A DNA stretch of 64,000 nt, taken from NCBI GenBank assembly GCA_027575765.1, contig JANBPT010000006.1, positions 94,068 to 158,067 on the forward strand, written 5' to 3'. Under the pieces are notes generated by a model. That model was given only the letters and a program-made list of their open reading frames with translations. It searched no databases and was not told the DNA's origin. Source of the DNA: Tieghemiomyces parasiticus. Its lineage: Eukaryota; Kickxellomycota; Dimargaritomycetes; Dimargaritales; Dimargaritaceae. This document shows, in pieces, positions 53,936-64,000 of the stretch. The first letter of the stretch is position 1, and each line of letters opens with the position of its first letter. The position numbers were made by a program, and so were the translations under genes.

Positions 53936-55137
53936 AGGGGAAGTATGGCAGACGTAGCCTAGTTGTTCAGCCGTTAGTTGAGAGTTTTACTCCAACAGTT
54001 TCAGGACCATGGCCCCATCAAGTTTTCCAATGAAAAATATTGTGGACTATCTATATACTCATACGGGAAAAATGGACCTCAGCTTTGGGTAATGGGGTTG
54101 GCGACAACAGCGTCACCAGCCACTATCAATAGACAATGTTTTTCCGAGCTGGCTAAACAAACTCAATGATGTTACGATGGACCCCCCCCCAATATATGAC
54201 CTTCCCTTATCATTATCTCTGAATGGACGGCAACTTGCCAAGCTCTTCAGACCGTGCTGGGATTACTTTAGAACCTCGGTGAGGACCTTGATAAGGCTGG
54301 ACTGTTGAAAAACTACTCCCCTCCTAAACACCCCTCATTTGTTAAACCATTCGTCCATATAAGCCCCGAAGGCATAACCTTTAAATTTTACTCATCTCCA
54401 ACCTACAATACATTTTATTAGATCTACCGGCCGTTCCCTAAACCGGCCCCTGGGTTGACACCTACCATACACTGGATGACAACAAAGTTTGTTAGCGGAT
54501 AGGCTGATATAATAGTACTACAGTATCGAAGGTGTACGAAACAAAAAAAACGGGCAGACCCTGTGCTGCATATATTGGTCCGGATTAACATGTGTTTTCT
54601 TTCAGAAGCTCTCAAGGCACTTCGGCATCGCCCTCCTTCGGGGTCCTTGCCACTTTTGGGGGCCTTTCCCGAACTCCCATAACCGAGGTTGCTCCTTAAT
54701 TTTTATTCTGTTTTTCCTTTGACCGGATAACTACGTGCCCTCTTACAAAACCTTCAAGAAGCAAACCCGATGTCGGCACCCCACCTTCACATCGAACTCG
54801 GTTAAGGTGTACAGCAATTTTTGACTGGGTCATGGTAATGAGAACCTCCCCCCCTGAAAAGTTGTGTGGCGAGTAATATAATCATTATAGAGGAAGGATC
54901 AAAAAAATAAAATAAAAATGGTACACCGGAGCAGACCGCTCAAGGTTTCATCGGTAGAGCTGTCCCCTAGTACCTCCTCCTTCAGGTATTGTGAGCCATT
55001 TGGGTCAACTGTATTGCATATCGGCTAGATCGAGCAACTAAAGTGCAACGAGTTGGATATTTATAAAATGTCAGAAATAAATAACAATTGGCCTATGGCG
55101 ATGATAAAACTAAGAAATAAACTAGAAAGTAACAAGC
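53936..55137. other. AT-rich gene-free gap between DBP5 and RRP12
   Basis: Noticeably more AT-rich than the rest of the window (for example 54900-54925 and 55055-55120). It may include the decayed 5' half of the mariner element up to about 54250. No intact gene. The right end is RRP12 3' flank. Confidence 0.55.
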
Positions 55138-58100
55138 TCACTTACTACCCCGACCGCGTTTACCAACAATTCCTTGCTTGCCGTTCCCCTTCGGGTTGAG
55201 CGGCACGTAAGCAAATGGATCAAGCTTACCCGACTTTTTGACATCACCGGCGGCCTTGGCAGCACGGTATTCGCGGCCCGGTCCCTTCTGACCGCTGGCA
55301 TTTTTGCCCTTGGTCGGGGCAAGCTTACGGACCCGCTTGCCATTTGTGTCGTCGCCAGGGCCGTCGTCCGCGAAATCATCCGGGTCGGCAGCGCCGGCCT
55401 TACGCTTATTGAACTTGATCTTGTTGTTAACCCGTTTGAACCCGTCCTGGGATGTCTGGGCCTCGAGGTAATAGTTGGGTTCGGCGGCCGCGCCGGTCGG
55501 GGCCGTCGCCTTGGGATCAACCTTCATACTAACCTCATTATCCTCGTCATTAACAATGAACTTGCCCTCGTCGTTGAGCGGGAATTGGGCCCGGGCGGAG
55601 GGTTTGACGCGCGGCCGCTGCTGTGAAGGGTCACTCCGCGCCACCCGGGTGTGCACGTCCTGGCCCAACAGATCCAGGGGCTGGTCACCCTGTTCCTTGA
55701 TCCAGGCTTTCTTGGCCAGAGACGCGGCAGGCGCCCGGTCGGTGCCGTGGGGCTTACGACCGCGGGCGGTGGGCTTCTTGGGCCGGCCGTCATCCTCCAG
55801 ATCCGACACCGAGTCGTATTCGTCACCGTCGCTACCGTACACGGCCTGTTCGTAGGCGTTGGCGAAGCGCGGGGCTTCCGGTTCCGCCGCTTCAGTAGCG
55901 GTGTCGGTGGTGGAGGCCGTGGCCTCCCCCGTACGACCACGCTTGGTCTGTCGCTTGCGCTTCTCGATGTTATGGATCAGCTTGATGTGGTCGGGCGGAC
56001 AGGCCGCCTCGACGGCAGCGGCACCAAACTTGCGGATGAGACGCTCCACCAAATGCTTAGCAGTGGATTTGAGGTGCAGGGCCTGGCGGGTGGCCCAGTG
56101 GGTGATGGCCCGCAAAATCTCTGGGAGGTGCGGCTCAAGGGCGTCGTTAGGAAGGACCAAGACGGCCGACTTGACGAGGCCAAAGGCAGCCCGGGCTACC
56201 TCGGTCTGGGCGGTGGTCATGAAGGCCTGCGCCAGCTCCATCATGGACTGGACAGTGTCAGGGGCCACCTCTGTGCCGAGCTCAAAGATGAGCGAAGCCA
56301 GGGTAGAGAGCGTGGCGCTGATCATCACGCTGCTACTGCTGGTGAGACCGGCGGCCACCATGTTGAAGAATTCCTCAAGGCTGGCACGCTGAATCTCACC
56401 AGCCCCCGAGTCAGGGGTTATGTCTTCGTCGCCGTCATGACACGAGTCGGCATGGACGAGGGCAGTGTTGACGGTACCGCCGCGCTGCATGCGCCGAGCC
56501 ATGGCCAGGGTGAGTTGGTAGCCGTTCTGACGCGCACGCTCGTTGGCCTCCTTCACGCTCAGGATACTCTCCGAGAGGATGGTCGGGATCCAGTGGAGCT
56601 GGTTGTCGCGCAGGAGGGTCACGGCGCGCACGAGGCAGCGCATGCGGTCTTTCTTGGCCCCGGCTGCCGTTTCGTTAGAGTTGCGCACCAGGATCGTGAG
56701 CAGACGGGCTTGGGTGGCCTCACTCAGCACCCCCGCGGGGGTGACCGGGCCACTGGCCCTGGCCCGCTGCAGCAGGTTGTACAGTAGCTTGTAGCCCTTC
56801 TTTTGCGCGGCCGGATGGCTCTGGAGGGTCACAAGGGTGATAATCTGGTCGGGGAACGTTGGGAAGGCCGCCAGGTCCACATAGGGCGCCATTACCTGAG
56901 TCAGGTCTAGCATCGTCAGAGCCATGTCGGTCAAGGCCGGGTTCTCCACTCCGGGAGTAGTGAGGCCGGCCAATTCCGGGGCCATCAACTCCTGGACCTT
57001 GGTGAACGTGGACTGCACGTCGGCCACCGGGGTGATCTCTAATAGTGTGGTAATGGCGTCCAAAACAAACCCTCGGCCACCCATGGGCAGGGTGCTGTAT
57101 ACGTTGAATAGGACACTGAGGTAATTGGCAGCGAACCCGCTGAGGTGGGCGATTCCCGCGCGGGCAACGTCGGGGCTAACCGGAGACTCGTCGGCGTGGG
57201 TAGTGGCCGACTTGGTGCCGCGTCGGCCAGCCCTGCGACCGCTTTCCTCGTCGTCGCTATCGTCATTGTCGCTGGCCACTCCGGCATCGCTGGCAACGTC
57301 GTGAGCCTTACCCTCTTCATCCGCATCGTCATCATCGTCCTCGCCCAGTTCGGCCCCACGTCGCAGCCGGCGGACCAGGGTTTGGAGGGCATTACACACG
57401 ATGGGTCGCAGTTCGGGCTCGCCATAGAGTACGTCGCTAAGCCGCTCGGCGAATTCCTGGGTGAAGGCCGTGGGAACGGCAGCGGGGGTCCGGCAAAACG
57501 CCGAAAGGAGGGCCCAGACCTGATGCTGGAGGGTGTGGTAGATCTTGGCCTCCATCTCACGGCCTTTCGCCTCAAAGTCACCAGCGACCTCGGCCAGGCG
57601 GTCTGCCAACGGGAGTAGGGTCCCTACGAAATAGGCCAGCGGAGCCTGGCGGAGCCCGTCCTTGAGAAGCGGGAGGAGCCAGGCGCGGCCGACGTGATCC
57701 CCGGAGGCCCCCTGCTGGCGGGCAGCGGCGGCCGGATCCAGGTTGAGAGGAAGGACCTCGAGAAAGTGGGCGGGACCAACGGCGGACAAGGCAGCACGCA
57801 GCACGGTGTCGGCCTCGGCCTTGAAGGTGAAGTCGGTCTGCATGCGCAGGTCGGCCACACCGCGAAGCACCGGGTCGAGGAGCGGGGCGGAGTGCGGGCC
57901 CAAGGCGCGGAAGGCAGCGGCCTGGACGGCAAATACGCGGTCGAGGGTGTCGCGGTAACGGTAGGTGGTACCGGTGACAAGAGTGTCACGCAGTTGAACT
58001 AGGGCGGGCACATCGCCAGCTGGTCCGGGGAGATGCGGGAGAGCGTGCGGAAGGCACTCGCGCGTCAGGGTGAGCAGAGCGTCGGTGACCAAAGCGTGGA

Positions 58101-59100
58101 CGGCTGGCCGCTCGCCCATTTGCAGGTCCTCAAATAGACTATCAAACATGTCGACCAGGTTACCCAGACAGGTGGCCGGATTGCGAGCAGTGTAGGCGAT
58201 CAAACCCTGGGTCACGCAGCGGTACCACGCGGCCACGGCGGCAGCGTCGGTGGCTGCGGGCTTGATCCTGGCCAGGTGGGCCAGGACGGTCTGAGACTGG
58301 GTGGCATCCAGTCCGGCAGCGGAGCGGGCCAGAAGGTGTTCAAAGGTAGAAAAAACAGCCACGCCCACGTTGGTATTGCCAACGTCGGGAAGGGCCAGAA
58401 GGGCGCGGTAGAGCGGTGTCAGGGTGGTCGAGGTCCAGGCCGGGGTGAGGTGGCGGACGAGAGCCAGCACACGGATGGTCATCTGGGCCTCCGAGACGCG
58501 GGCACAGTCCTTGAGAAGCTGCAGGGCGGTCCGACCGGCCAGTACAGCCGGCGGGGCCGGGCGGTCGGAGGCAGCTGGGGAGGTCCCCAAGAGGGCGGAC
58601 ACCTGCTCGAGGGAATCCTTACGCACCTTGGGGCGTGGATCGACCGCCAGTAGGAGTAGGGCCTGGAGGGCCTGTTTGATGGCCGGCTCCTCCCAGGCGC
58701 CGGCATCTAGGCTGCGCAGGAGGACGGCTAGGCAGACCAGGGCGGCGCGCAGCGTCGGGGTGGCTGTGTCGGGCTCGGTTACGATGGGACCCAGACACTT
58801 GAGCACAACGGTGTGCTTGGCGCGCAGGACGGCAGCGGGTACGCCGGGTAAAACCACGGCCAGGAGGTAGAGCACGGCGTATATTATTCCCGAGTCGGTA
58901 CCGCCCTGCTGCTCCAACAGGGTGGATAGAGCTGCGAAGTAGGCGGTCGGGCTGAGCGTGCTGCCCTGCTCCTTGAGCGTTTCTTCGATGGCCAGCAGCG
59001 TCGCGGAGACTTGCTGCTGGTTGTCAAGCTTGGAACTGGACTGCAGGCGGATACGCTGCAGCGACGAGCTGAGCTGATCGACATCCGTCATGGTTACCAT
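55138..59100 (-). CDS. RRP12: ribosomal RNA-processing protein 12
   Basis: 1320 residues in one exon; yeast Rrp12 has 1228. Start ATG at 59100 (MVTMTDVDQLSSSL); a second ATG nine bases on is equally possible. The protein is built of HEAT/ARM helices. Recognisable blocks are KGYKLLYNLLQR, LVRAVTLLRDNQLHWIPTIL, FFNMVAAGLTSSSSVMISAT, VARAAFGLVKSAVLVLP and the C-terminal HWATRQALHLKSTAKHLVER plus IHNIEKRKRQTKRGR. Two acidic loops (about residues 585-625 and 1100-1140) separate the helices, and the tail (to GRGSK) is Lys/Arg-rich. Rrp12 associates with exportins/Ran and is needed for nuclear export of both ribosomal subunits. Confidence 0.95.
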   Translation of the reverse strand: MVTMTDVDQLSSSLQRIRLQSSSKLDNQQQVSATLLAIEETLKEQGSTLSPTAYFAALSTLLEQQGGTDSGIIYAVLYLLAVVLPGVPAAVLRAKHTVVLKCLGPIVTEPDTATPTLRAALVCLAVLLRSLDAGAWEEPAIKQALQALLLLAVDPRPKVRKDSLEQVSALLGTSPAASDRPAPPAVLAGRTALQLLKDCARVSEAQMTIRVLALVRHLTPAWTSTTLTPLYRALLALPDVGNTNVGVAVFSTFEHLLARSAAGLDATQSQTVLAHLARIKPAATDAAAVAAWYRCVTQGLIAYTARNPATCLGNLVDMFDSLFEDLQMGERPAVHALVTDALLTLTRECLPHALPHLPGPAGDVPALVQLRDTLVTGTTYRYRDTLDRVFAVQAAAFRALGPHSAPLLDPVLRGVADLRMQTDFTFKAEADTVLRAALSAVGPAHFLEVLPLNLDPAAAARQQGASGDHVGRAWLLPLLKDGLRQAPLAYFVGTLLPLADRLAEVAGDFEAKGREMEAKIYHTLQHQVWALLSAFCRTPAAVPTAFTQEFAERLSDVLYGEPELRPIVCNALQTLVRRLRRGAELGEDDDDDADEEGKAHDVASDAGVASDNDDSDDEESGRRAGRRGTKSATTHADESPVSPDVARAGIAHLSGFAANYLSVLFNVYSTLPMGGRGFVLDAITTLLEITPVADVQSTFTKVQELMAPELAGLTTPGVENPALTDMALTMLDLTQVMAPYVDLAAFPTFPDQIITLVTLQSHPAAQKKGYKLLYNLLQRARASGPVTPAGVLSEATQARLLTILVRNSNETAAGAKKDRMRCLVRAVTLLRDNQLHWIPTILSESILSVKEANERARQNGYQLTLAMARRMQRGGTVNTALVHADSCHDGDEDITPDSGAGEIQRASLEEFFNMVAAGLTSSSSVMISATLSTLASLIFELGTEVAPDTVQSMMELAQAFMTTAQTEVARAAFGLVKSAVLVLPNDALEPHLPEILRAITHWATRQALHLKSTAKHLVERLIRKFGAAAVEAACPPDHIKLIHNIEKRKRQTKRGRTGEATASTTDTATEAAEPEAPRFANAYEQAVYGSDGDEYDSVSDLEDDGRPKKPTARGRKPHGTDRAPAASLAKKAWIKEQGDQPLDLLGQDVHTRVARSDPSQQRPRVKPSARAQFPLNDEGKFIVNDEDNEVSMKVDPKATAPTGAAAEPNYYLEAQTSQDGFKRVNNKIKFNKRKAGAADPDDFADDGPGDDTNGKRVRKLAPTKGKNASGQKGPGREYRAAKAAGDVKKSGKLDPFAYVPLNPKGNGKQGIVGKRGRGSK

Positions 59101-59982
59101 GTAGAGAGGGGCGTGAGAGGACTAGATACACGGGTAGGGAAGGGCGTAGGTCCTGAATGGCAACGCTGTATGGGAAGCAACGGGGTCGACAGTGTAGAGT
59201 CGGGTTGGAATGGCGCAAGCCGATACAAAATGGGGCTCGAGGTGCGATACAGAGTACTCGTACGGGCGAAGAGTATCGATAGACCCGGTCGGCTCTAGTT
59301 GATGGCCCCCCCCTCACACTGGCTATGTGCGTAAACTTTGAGGATGCCTTTTTTTCTCGACTTTGCTGACTCCATCACCGGGTTAGTTGATTATATGCTT
59401 CAATTTTTCCTTTTTTTTTGCACCATTGGCTGTCTAACCAGCTCGACCGCATAGCTCGGCTTTCCGGTACAAGGAAGGGTTAGTTTGAGTTGGTTTTCAG
59501 TCACGTGACAAATGTTTGGCCTATCCCCTGCCGAGTGAGCAGGCGAAATGAGTTGTAGTAGGCTCACGCCACCTCCCTGAGTCGCTTAAAGTCAAAGTGG
59601 TGTCCCTACTATTCATCGGTAGAGCCAGGTCGCCAAGACACCACAAGGGTGCCATCAGTCTTCTGGATGGTTTATTTATCAAAGTCATTATGAATCAGTT
59701 GACAGTTAAGCACTTCACAACCCGCCAGGGTTGCCCCCAAAACCGTGCAACTCACCCGCACTCTCGGAGTGGAATACTGAGTGCAGTCCCTTCCCGAGCG
59801 GGGGACATGGTCCAAAATCATGCAACTCGTCGACTCTGGCGCCTTTCCTCCATAAGGATATCCAGCGCTCGCCTTCTACCAGCCACACTCATCTCTGTAC
59901 CCTTGTTGTACTGTAAAGGACGGGTTGCTTCCTGTGTGCTATCCTCAGCCGTTGCCGCCATTGCTTGATTTATTCCCTTCTC
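59101..59982. other. divergent promoter between RRP12 and the 155-residue protein
   Basis: Contains GTCACGTGAC at 59500-59509, poly-T/poly-A runs, and two near-copies of a 17-base word (59737-59753 and 59812-59828) seventy-five bases apart. Frames here have no coding character. Confidence 0.5.
59500..59509. promoter_or_regulatory. GTCACGTGAC palindrome upstream of RRP12
   Basis: A perfect ten-base palindrome around an extended E-box, about 400 bases before the RRP12 start and about 475 before the plus-strand gene at 59983. The octamer inside it also occurs upstream of RRP5. Confidence 0.35.
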
Positions 59983-60450
59983 ATGGCTGAACCTGTGTCG
60001 TACTCCAAACGCACCGCCGATGTCCTCGATGCGGTGCCAGTGGAGGAGTGGCAACCGTCAGCAAAACGGCGCCATGTGGTCGAGTCGACCTCGACCGGGC
60101 CCTGGTCCACGCATCGCGTACCCCATCCACCCTGCCAATTCCTGCCGTCTACCATAAACGACCCTCCTTTCACCTCGTCTCCTACTCTAACCTCACAACC
60201 AAACTCGGTACTTTGTGGCTCACTCGCTGACATGTCGGTCGACCCGATTGACCTGCACGGCGATTCTGCATCGAGTGGGGCCGCCGCGGCCGGCTCCCAG
60301 AGGTTGATTCCAGAACCGTATGACCCTAACCATAACGATTCTTCCGTCCGTCGTGGTAGGGCTGTCCTTCGGTTTGGCTTCCAACGTAACTGCCAACTCT
60401 GTCTCCAGCGGACACCTGGCCACTACGCCCACCTCGTATATGTGCCTTAG
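59983..60450 (+). CDS. small unknown protein with C-terminal Cys/His motif
   Basis: 155 residues from MAEPVSYSKRTADVL; no intron assumed. The middle is polar and Pro/Ser/Thr-rich with a possible basic nuclear signal (SAKRRH). The C-terminal 20 residues read NCQLCLQRTPGHYAHLVYVP, that is C-x2-C-x6-H-x2-H, a possible single zinc-binding knuckle preceded by FGFQR. I do not recognise the family. The ATG is the first in frame, directly downstream of a mixed promoter. The frame is uninterrupted, but the composition of its middle is not strongly coding, so splicing variants are possible. Confidence 0.5.
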   Translation: MAEPVSYSKRTADVLDAVPVEEWQPSAKRRHVVESTSTGPWSTHRVPHPPCQFLPSTINDPPFTSSPTLTSQPNSVLCGSLADMSVDPIDLHGDSASSGAAAAGSQRLIPEPYDPNHNDSSVRRGRAVLRFGFQRNCQLCLQRTPGHYAHLVYVP

Positions 60451-61380
60451 CCCACCCGGTCGCAGCCATATAGTCAATGGGTTTGGAACATGTACTGGCT
60501 CTGGTCCGAACGGGCGCGTGCTTTTTTCGTTTAGCTTTTCTGTACTATATCGGACAATGACAACATTATGATCAAATAGTTCAAGTAGAGTATCGAGTAT
60601 GTATAGGACATACGCCTACCAATGCCAGTCGGAGCGTCTACATCACCCTCACCCCGAGAGCCAACCAGTTGGTTACTTGCCCATGGGCCGGAGAAGTAGA
60701 TAGCGCGGAAACAACAGTAAATATTTAATGATAGTGGGACAGCGTGGACAGTCTACACGGGAAGATCGGGCCACTTAGACGCATTGCGCAGAGGAGTTAC
60801 AGGAACGATGGTGATTGGCAATCGCGCGGGCTACGTATCGATCAGTGCGGATGAAGAAATAAGGACGCAAACCTACCAAAGTAGCGGGCGTATTATGTAG
60901 TGACCCATCCACCCACGCCCGCTCACTGACTCCCCCTGCTGCACATTACATTCCCACCCTCAGATGTGCCTTGTGACGGCTACCTCTATGCCGACCCGGC
61001 TGTACGGCGGGTGGTGGCGTCACGCTTTCGCCAGAGGAGGGTGAATGCGTGTGGATAATGTGAAGTAATGCAGCTGGGGGGAGGGGAAAGCCGTGGGCGT
61101 ACCAGCCACAGCCTTCGATGTATGCCGGACCCGCCCTCTGCCAATGCCCACGCCCACCCTTATCTCACCCAGCCCATCCCCAGTCACCCGCCCCACCCTG
61201 GCCTACACCCACGCCGTCGTATATAATCCTCGGCCTCCTGCTCCGCAGAGCTGACACAACTACATTCGAAACTGCCTTACGCTCTACTCTGTCCATTTGA
61301 TCATCACCACCTGACCAATTAGCTGTATTTTATCCCTCTGCTTCCCAGTATTTAATAGCCCTTACGTTTCCTATTCAACC
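60451..61380. other. intergenic region before the hydrophilin gene
   Basis: AT-rich 3' flank at the left, then pyrimidine-rich leader-type DNA and a TATA box on the right. No gene recognised. Confidence 0.55.
61220..61227 (+). promoter_or_regulatory. TATA box of the Stf2/Tma10-like gene
   Basis: TATATAAT on the plus strand about 160 bases before the start codon at 61381, within an otherwise C-rich region. The position fits a core promoter with a short leader. Confidence 0.45.
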
Positions 61381-61876
61381 ATGACTCGCACCCACGAGAA
61401 GCTTACCAACCCCAGCCCGCGCGTGCCCTACCACGACCGCCACCTGCCACGCCAAGGACCCCCTGATGTGCGTGCCCTCCCGCGGAAGCATGGTGCCGGC
61501 GCCCACAACTGGGGTCGTCCCCTGGAGGATGATGTCGAGGCCCTGCGCGAGGAGGTGTATAATGATAACCCCGCGGTCTCTGGCGGCCAGAGCACCGAAG
61601 GAGACATGACCATGCCCGTTCAGGAGACCCAGCGCACAGACCGGCGCTTGGCCAAGGAGGACCATCCGACCTCGCAGAATAAAGTACAGGTAAGACTCGG
61701 AGACGCCATCTCAGTTGCCTAGGGGCGGGGCAACATCGAGCGTGAGAGGTGGGATTTCATGGCTCGTGATCAACTGACTAACCGGATATGTACCGCTGCC
61801 ATGTCTGCCTTACCTTACTGTACAGGTGGTCGACGAGGACACGTTCAAGACTCTGGCTGCCAACCTGAAGCGTTAA
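61381..61876 (+). CDS. Stf2/Tma10-like hydrophilin
   Basis: Two phase-0 exons, 61381-61689 and 61826-61876 (donor GTAAGA, acceptor TACAG), give 119 very polar residues. The start MTRTHEKLTN and the block RKHGAGAHNWGRPLEDDVEA (about 35-54) match the yeast Stf2/Tma10 pattern (MTRT..., GSGKGNWGKPGDEIDDL). Those proteins are hydrophilins linked to ATP synthase stabilisation, ribosome association and desiccation tolerance. Residues 55-103 are acidic and disordered. The last exon encodes VVDEDTFKTLAANLKR. An AATAAA lies at 61946-61951, seventy bases after the stop. Confidence 0.75.
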
Positions 61877-63798
61877 ACCAGGGTTACATATATTTTTTTA
61901 TGCAGCACCGTGGCTACATCCATTCCCACCTGGTGGTTTTGCGTTAATAAAGCTCCGGCGTGCGTTACGTATTTGTGCCCTTGGGGTGGTTGGCCCATTC
62001 CGTGCCATTGCCCGTTCGAAGGGGTAGGCGGGCGGGCTTAACGGATGAAAACTAATCAGTCTATGGCTCAGGGGCGATGGCACACACACTTGGGTCTAAC
62101 TTTGTCAGTGCTGGCGGAAAGTAAGGCTGGTACCATCTGACTTGCCTATGAATGGGCCGTTGGGCAGTCATATCTATATTAATCGACAAGTAGAAAGCGC
62201 GGGTCGTATCTTGCATTAAAAAGGGGCTACGCGAAGCGCGTCGGTAGTACTTCGGCATTCAAGAGTGATGGGTTTGTACAGACGTTGGGCTCTGCCGCCT
62301 TTATACTAAGTCCGATGAGCCTGAAGGCCCCACACCCCGCATCAAACAAGCTGTGTAAAGCCCTGGAAATTGAAATATGCCGTACCGCCGTCACTCGTCG
62401 TTGCTATCACCCCCCTCCTGTGTGATGAGCCCCCCCCCCACTCCAGTATGGTGGAGGTGCCAGGTTAGGCTCGCCAATCCGCAGTCGCGGCGACTCATCT
62501 CGCCTTTTTTTTTTCTCCCGTCCCATCCCTTCACGCGATTCCACCCCAATGGAAGGGAAGAGAACGGTGGGGCCGCGCGTACTTGCCAGGCGTCCCCATC
62601 CCCATCACCACCATTCGCCCACCTGGTTCTCCTTGCACTTTATCTATGGGCGGAGACCATCGACGCGGCGGCCTCCGACGCTTGCGGTGCTGTCAGCCGT
62701 GATACCTTCGACCGTTCGGATGCTGTCCTGGAACGACGCCTCCGCCAGCGGCCCTCCGTCACCATCCTCCCCCTCCTCTTCCCAAAACGCGCATCCATCA
62801 CGCTCGGCTGTAGCGTGGCTTGTGCGTGCGAGTCTATAGCCTCTTCTCCTTAGCCAGCACCCCGCCCACCTGCGTTTCTCGCCTGCTGTGGGCCACTTCA
62901 ACCTTCCCCTCACCCCGCCCTTCGGAGCCGATAGGTGTCCGGCGGATCGCGCAAGTGGCGACCGGCTGTGCCTCATCGCTCTTCTGCTCCGCTTGTCCAT
63001 TTTTTGTACATAACCTATCCCTTCCTGTACGACACTTGAGGGTGTAGAACCTTCACTTTACAGCGCTTTTTAGTCCTTCTTTGTCTAAAACCCTCAGCCC
63101 TTCCCAACCCGCGGTCCCGACCCCTTGCTGCGTATCACCAGCAGCGTCTCCACATCGGCCCTGGAAAACCATAACCCTGACCCCCTTCCCTCTTTCCTAA
63201 ACGGCCGACCGCACCAAGGCACTTCGCTGCTCTTCTCCCAAGCAACCTTCTACGGCCCTCCTCTCCTTGTAGACCCCCCAGTTGGCGTCATAGAAGCCGC
63301 CAGACTTTACTCCACACACACACACACAGACACACGCCCTTGCTCTAGCTGGCCGCTCCCCCCCCCCGCCGCCACCGCACCCCGCCAGTCCCCTTTCCCT
63401 CCTCCACCCTCTTGAACTGGGCCGTAGTCTCCGCTCTCTTGGCCCGCGGCTGTCCCAACCGCGCCTACCTTACCGTGCCGTGTGCGATCGCACACCGCCC
63501 ATCCGCCACATCCTCTGCGCACTCCGCGTCACGACCGAACCCTTGTAGCGCTCAGGCGTGCCGCATCGGTCCCATCTAGCACCCTACTCCATTCCGACCG
63601 CAACGCGCGTAGCCCCGCACTCGGCAAACGTCGTTCGTTGACCTCACACATCGACCGAAAGCCATCGACTTACCGGCTGGCGACCTCTGCTCTGACCTGT
63701 ACCCTTCCACGGCTGACACACCCACCGCCGACCCCCTCATCGCTACATCAAATCAGGAAGCGCATCTCATTGTCGCGTTCGAACCGCCACCCTTCTCC
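61877..63798. other. intergenic region and long pyrimidine-rich leader of the JmjN gene
   Basis: The AATAAA at 61946-61951 belongs to the upstream gene. From about 62390 to 63798 the plus strand is C/T-rich with (CA)8 at 63313-63328. Open frames there (62377-62853, 63125-63415, 63482-63802) look like low-complexity leader, but a 5' exon cannot be excluded. Confidence 0.5.
63313..63328. repeat. (CA)8 microsatellite
   Basis: A perfect dinucleotide run in the pyrimidine-rich leader before the JmjN gene; a short CA stretch continues after a GA interruption. Confidence 0.9.
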
Positions 63799-64000
63799 AT
63801 GATGAAGAAGGTCCAGGCCCCCACGGCGGGCCCACGGTCCGTCGCTACCGACCCGCCCCTGCGGGCCCCCAAGCTGGACCTGGGTACGGTACGCACCCGG
63901 TACGACGAGCCGCGGTCCGCCCAGCCGGCGCGCCGCCACTTTGGCCTGCCGGAGGCCCCGGTCTTCTTCCCGACCCCCGAGGAGTTTACCAATCCGCTCC
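63799..64000 (+). CDS. JmjN-domain protein, N-terminus only (KDM-type demethylase)
   Basis: Open from an ATG-ATG start (MMKKVQAPTAGPRSV) to the end of the window, 67 codons. The last residues, GLPEAPVFFPTPEEFTNPL, match the beginning of a JmjN domain (consensus 'PVF.PT.EEF.DPL.YI'). That domain is found at the N-terminus of JmjC histone lysine demethylases (KDM4, KDM5/Jhd2, Ecm5, Rph1). Which subfamily cannot be told without the rest. The gene is truncated by the window edge, not broken. Confidence 0.8.
   Translation, partial: MMKKVQAPTAGPRSVATDPPLRAPKLDLGTVRTRYDEPRSAQPARRHFGLPEAPVFFPTPEEFTNPL

Noticed and set aside
55651..56787. 378-codon plus-strand frame inside RRP12
   Set aside because: It is antisense to the conserved HEAT and C-terminal part of RRP12 and has no motif of its own.

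Overview
This is nuclear DNA from a fungus, most likely an early-diverging (non-Dikarya) lineage. The introns are short GT-AG spliceosomal introns, and the genes are fungal in type (Sos7, PacC/Rim101, Stf2/Tma10-like). They sit beside proteins missing from budding yeast: dymeclin, an EBP-type sterol isomerase and a single-pass Kelch protein. The exact phylum is not settled by the sequence. I see no rRNA, convincing tRNA, CRISPR array, plasmid or prophage.

Layout. 1-6159: one unrecognised spliced minus-strand gene (1358-3003) in purine-rich, low-complexity DNA. 6160-8715: secreted/single-pass Kelch protein (minus). 8716-12203: gene-poor. 12204-12656: microsomal glutathione S-transferase 3. 13904-16542: inositol-pentakisphosphate 2-kinase in six exons. 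16986-19418: kinetochore Sos7-like protein in nine exons. 20517-21242: PacC/Rim101 zinc-finger regulator, unusually short. 23563-25860: low-complexity four-membrane-span protein. 28825-29940: LEA_2 membrane protein. 30214-30900 (minus): EBP sterol isomerase. 32202-37886: RRP5. A minus-strand group follows: VPS20/CHMP6 (38166-39260), ALAD/HEM2 (39877-41155), EMC5 (41983-42532) and dymeclin (43110-45629). 47691-49214: adenylosuccinate synthetase. 49678-50724 (minus): UFD1. 51425-52946: DBP5/DDX19. 53284-53935: a decayed mariner transposase. 55138-59100 (minus): RRP12. 59983-60450: small unknown protein. 61381-61876: Stf2/Tma10-like hydrophilin. 63799-64000: start of a JmjN (histone demethylase-type) gene that runs off the window.

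How the genes relate. Most are independent housekeeping genes. Themes recur: ribosome assembly (RRP5, RRP12), mRNA export (DBP5), ER/Golgi membrane biology and ER-associated degradation (EBP, EMC5, UFD1, dymeclin), and ESCRT-III plus its known downstream regulator PacC. RRP5 and RRP12 both carry TCACGTGA a few hundred bases upstream. GCCARG (PacC-type) sites, including a palindromic pair, lie upstream of pacC.

Gene models were assembled by eye by joining exons across GT-AG introns with matching phases. I assembled 23 introns; 21 donors read GTAAG and 17 introns are phase 0. Positions are precise where phase and homology agree. They are tentative for the gene at 1358-3003, the 3' end of pacC and the 5' end of the 23563 gene.
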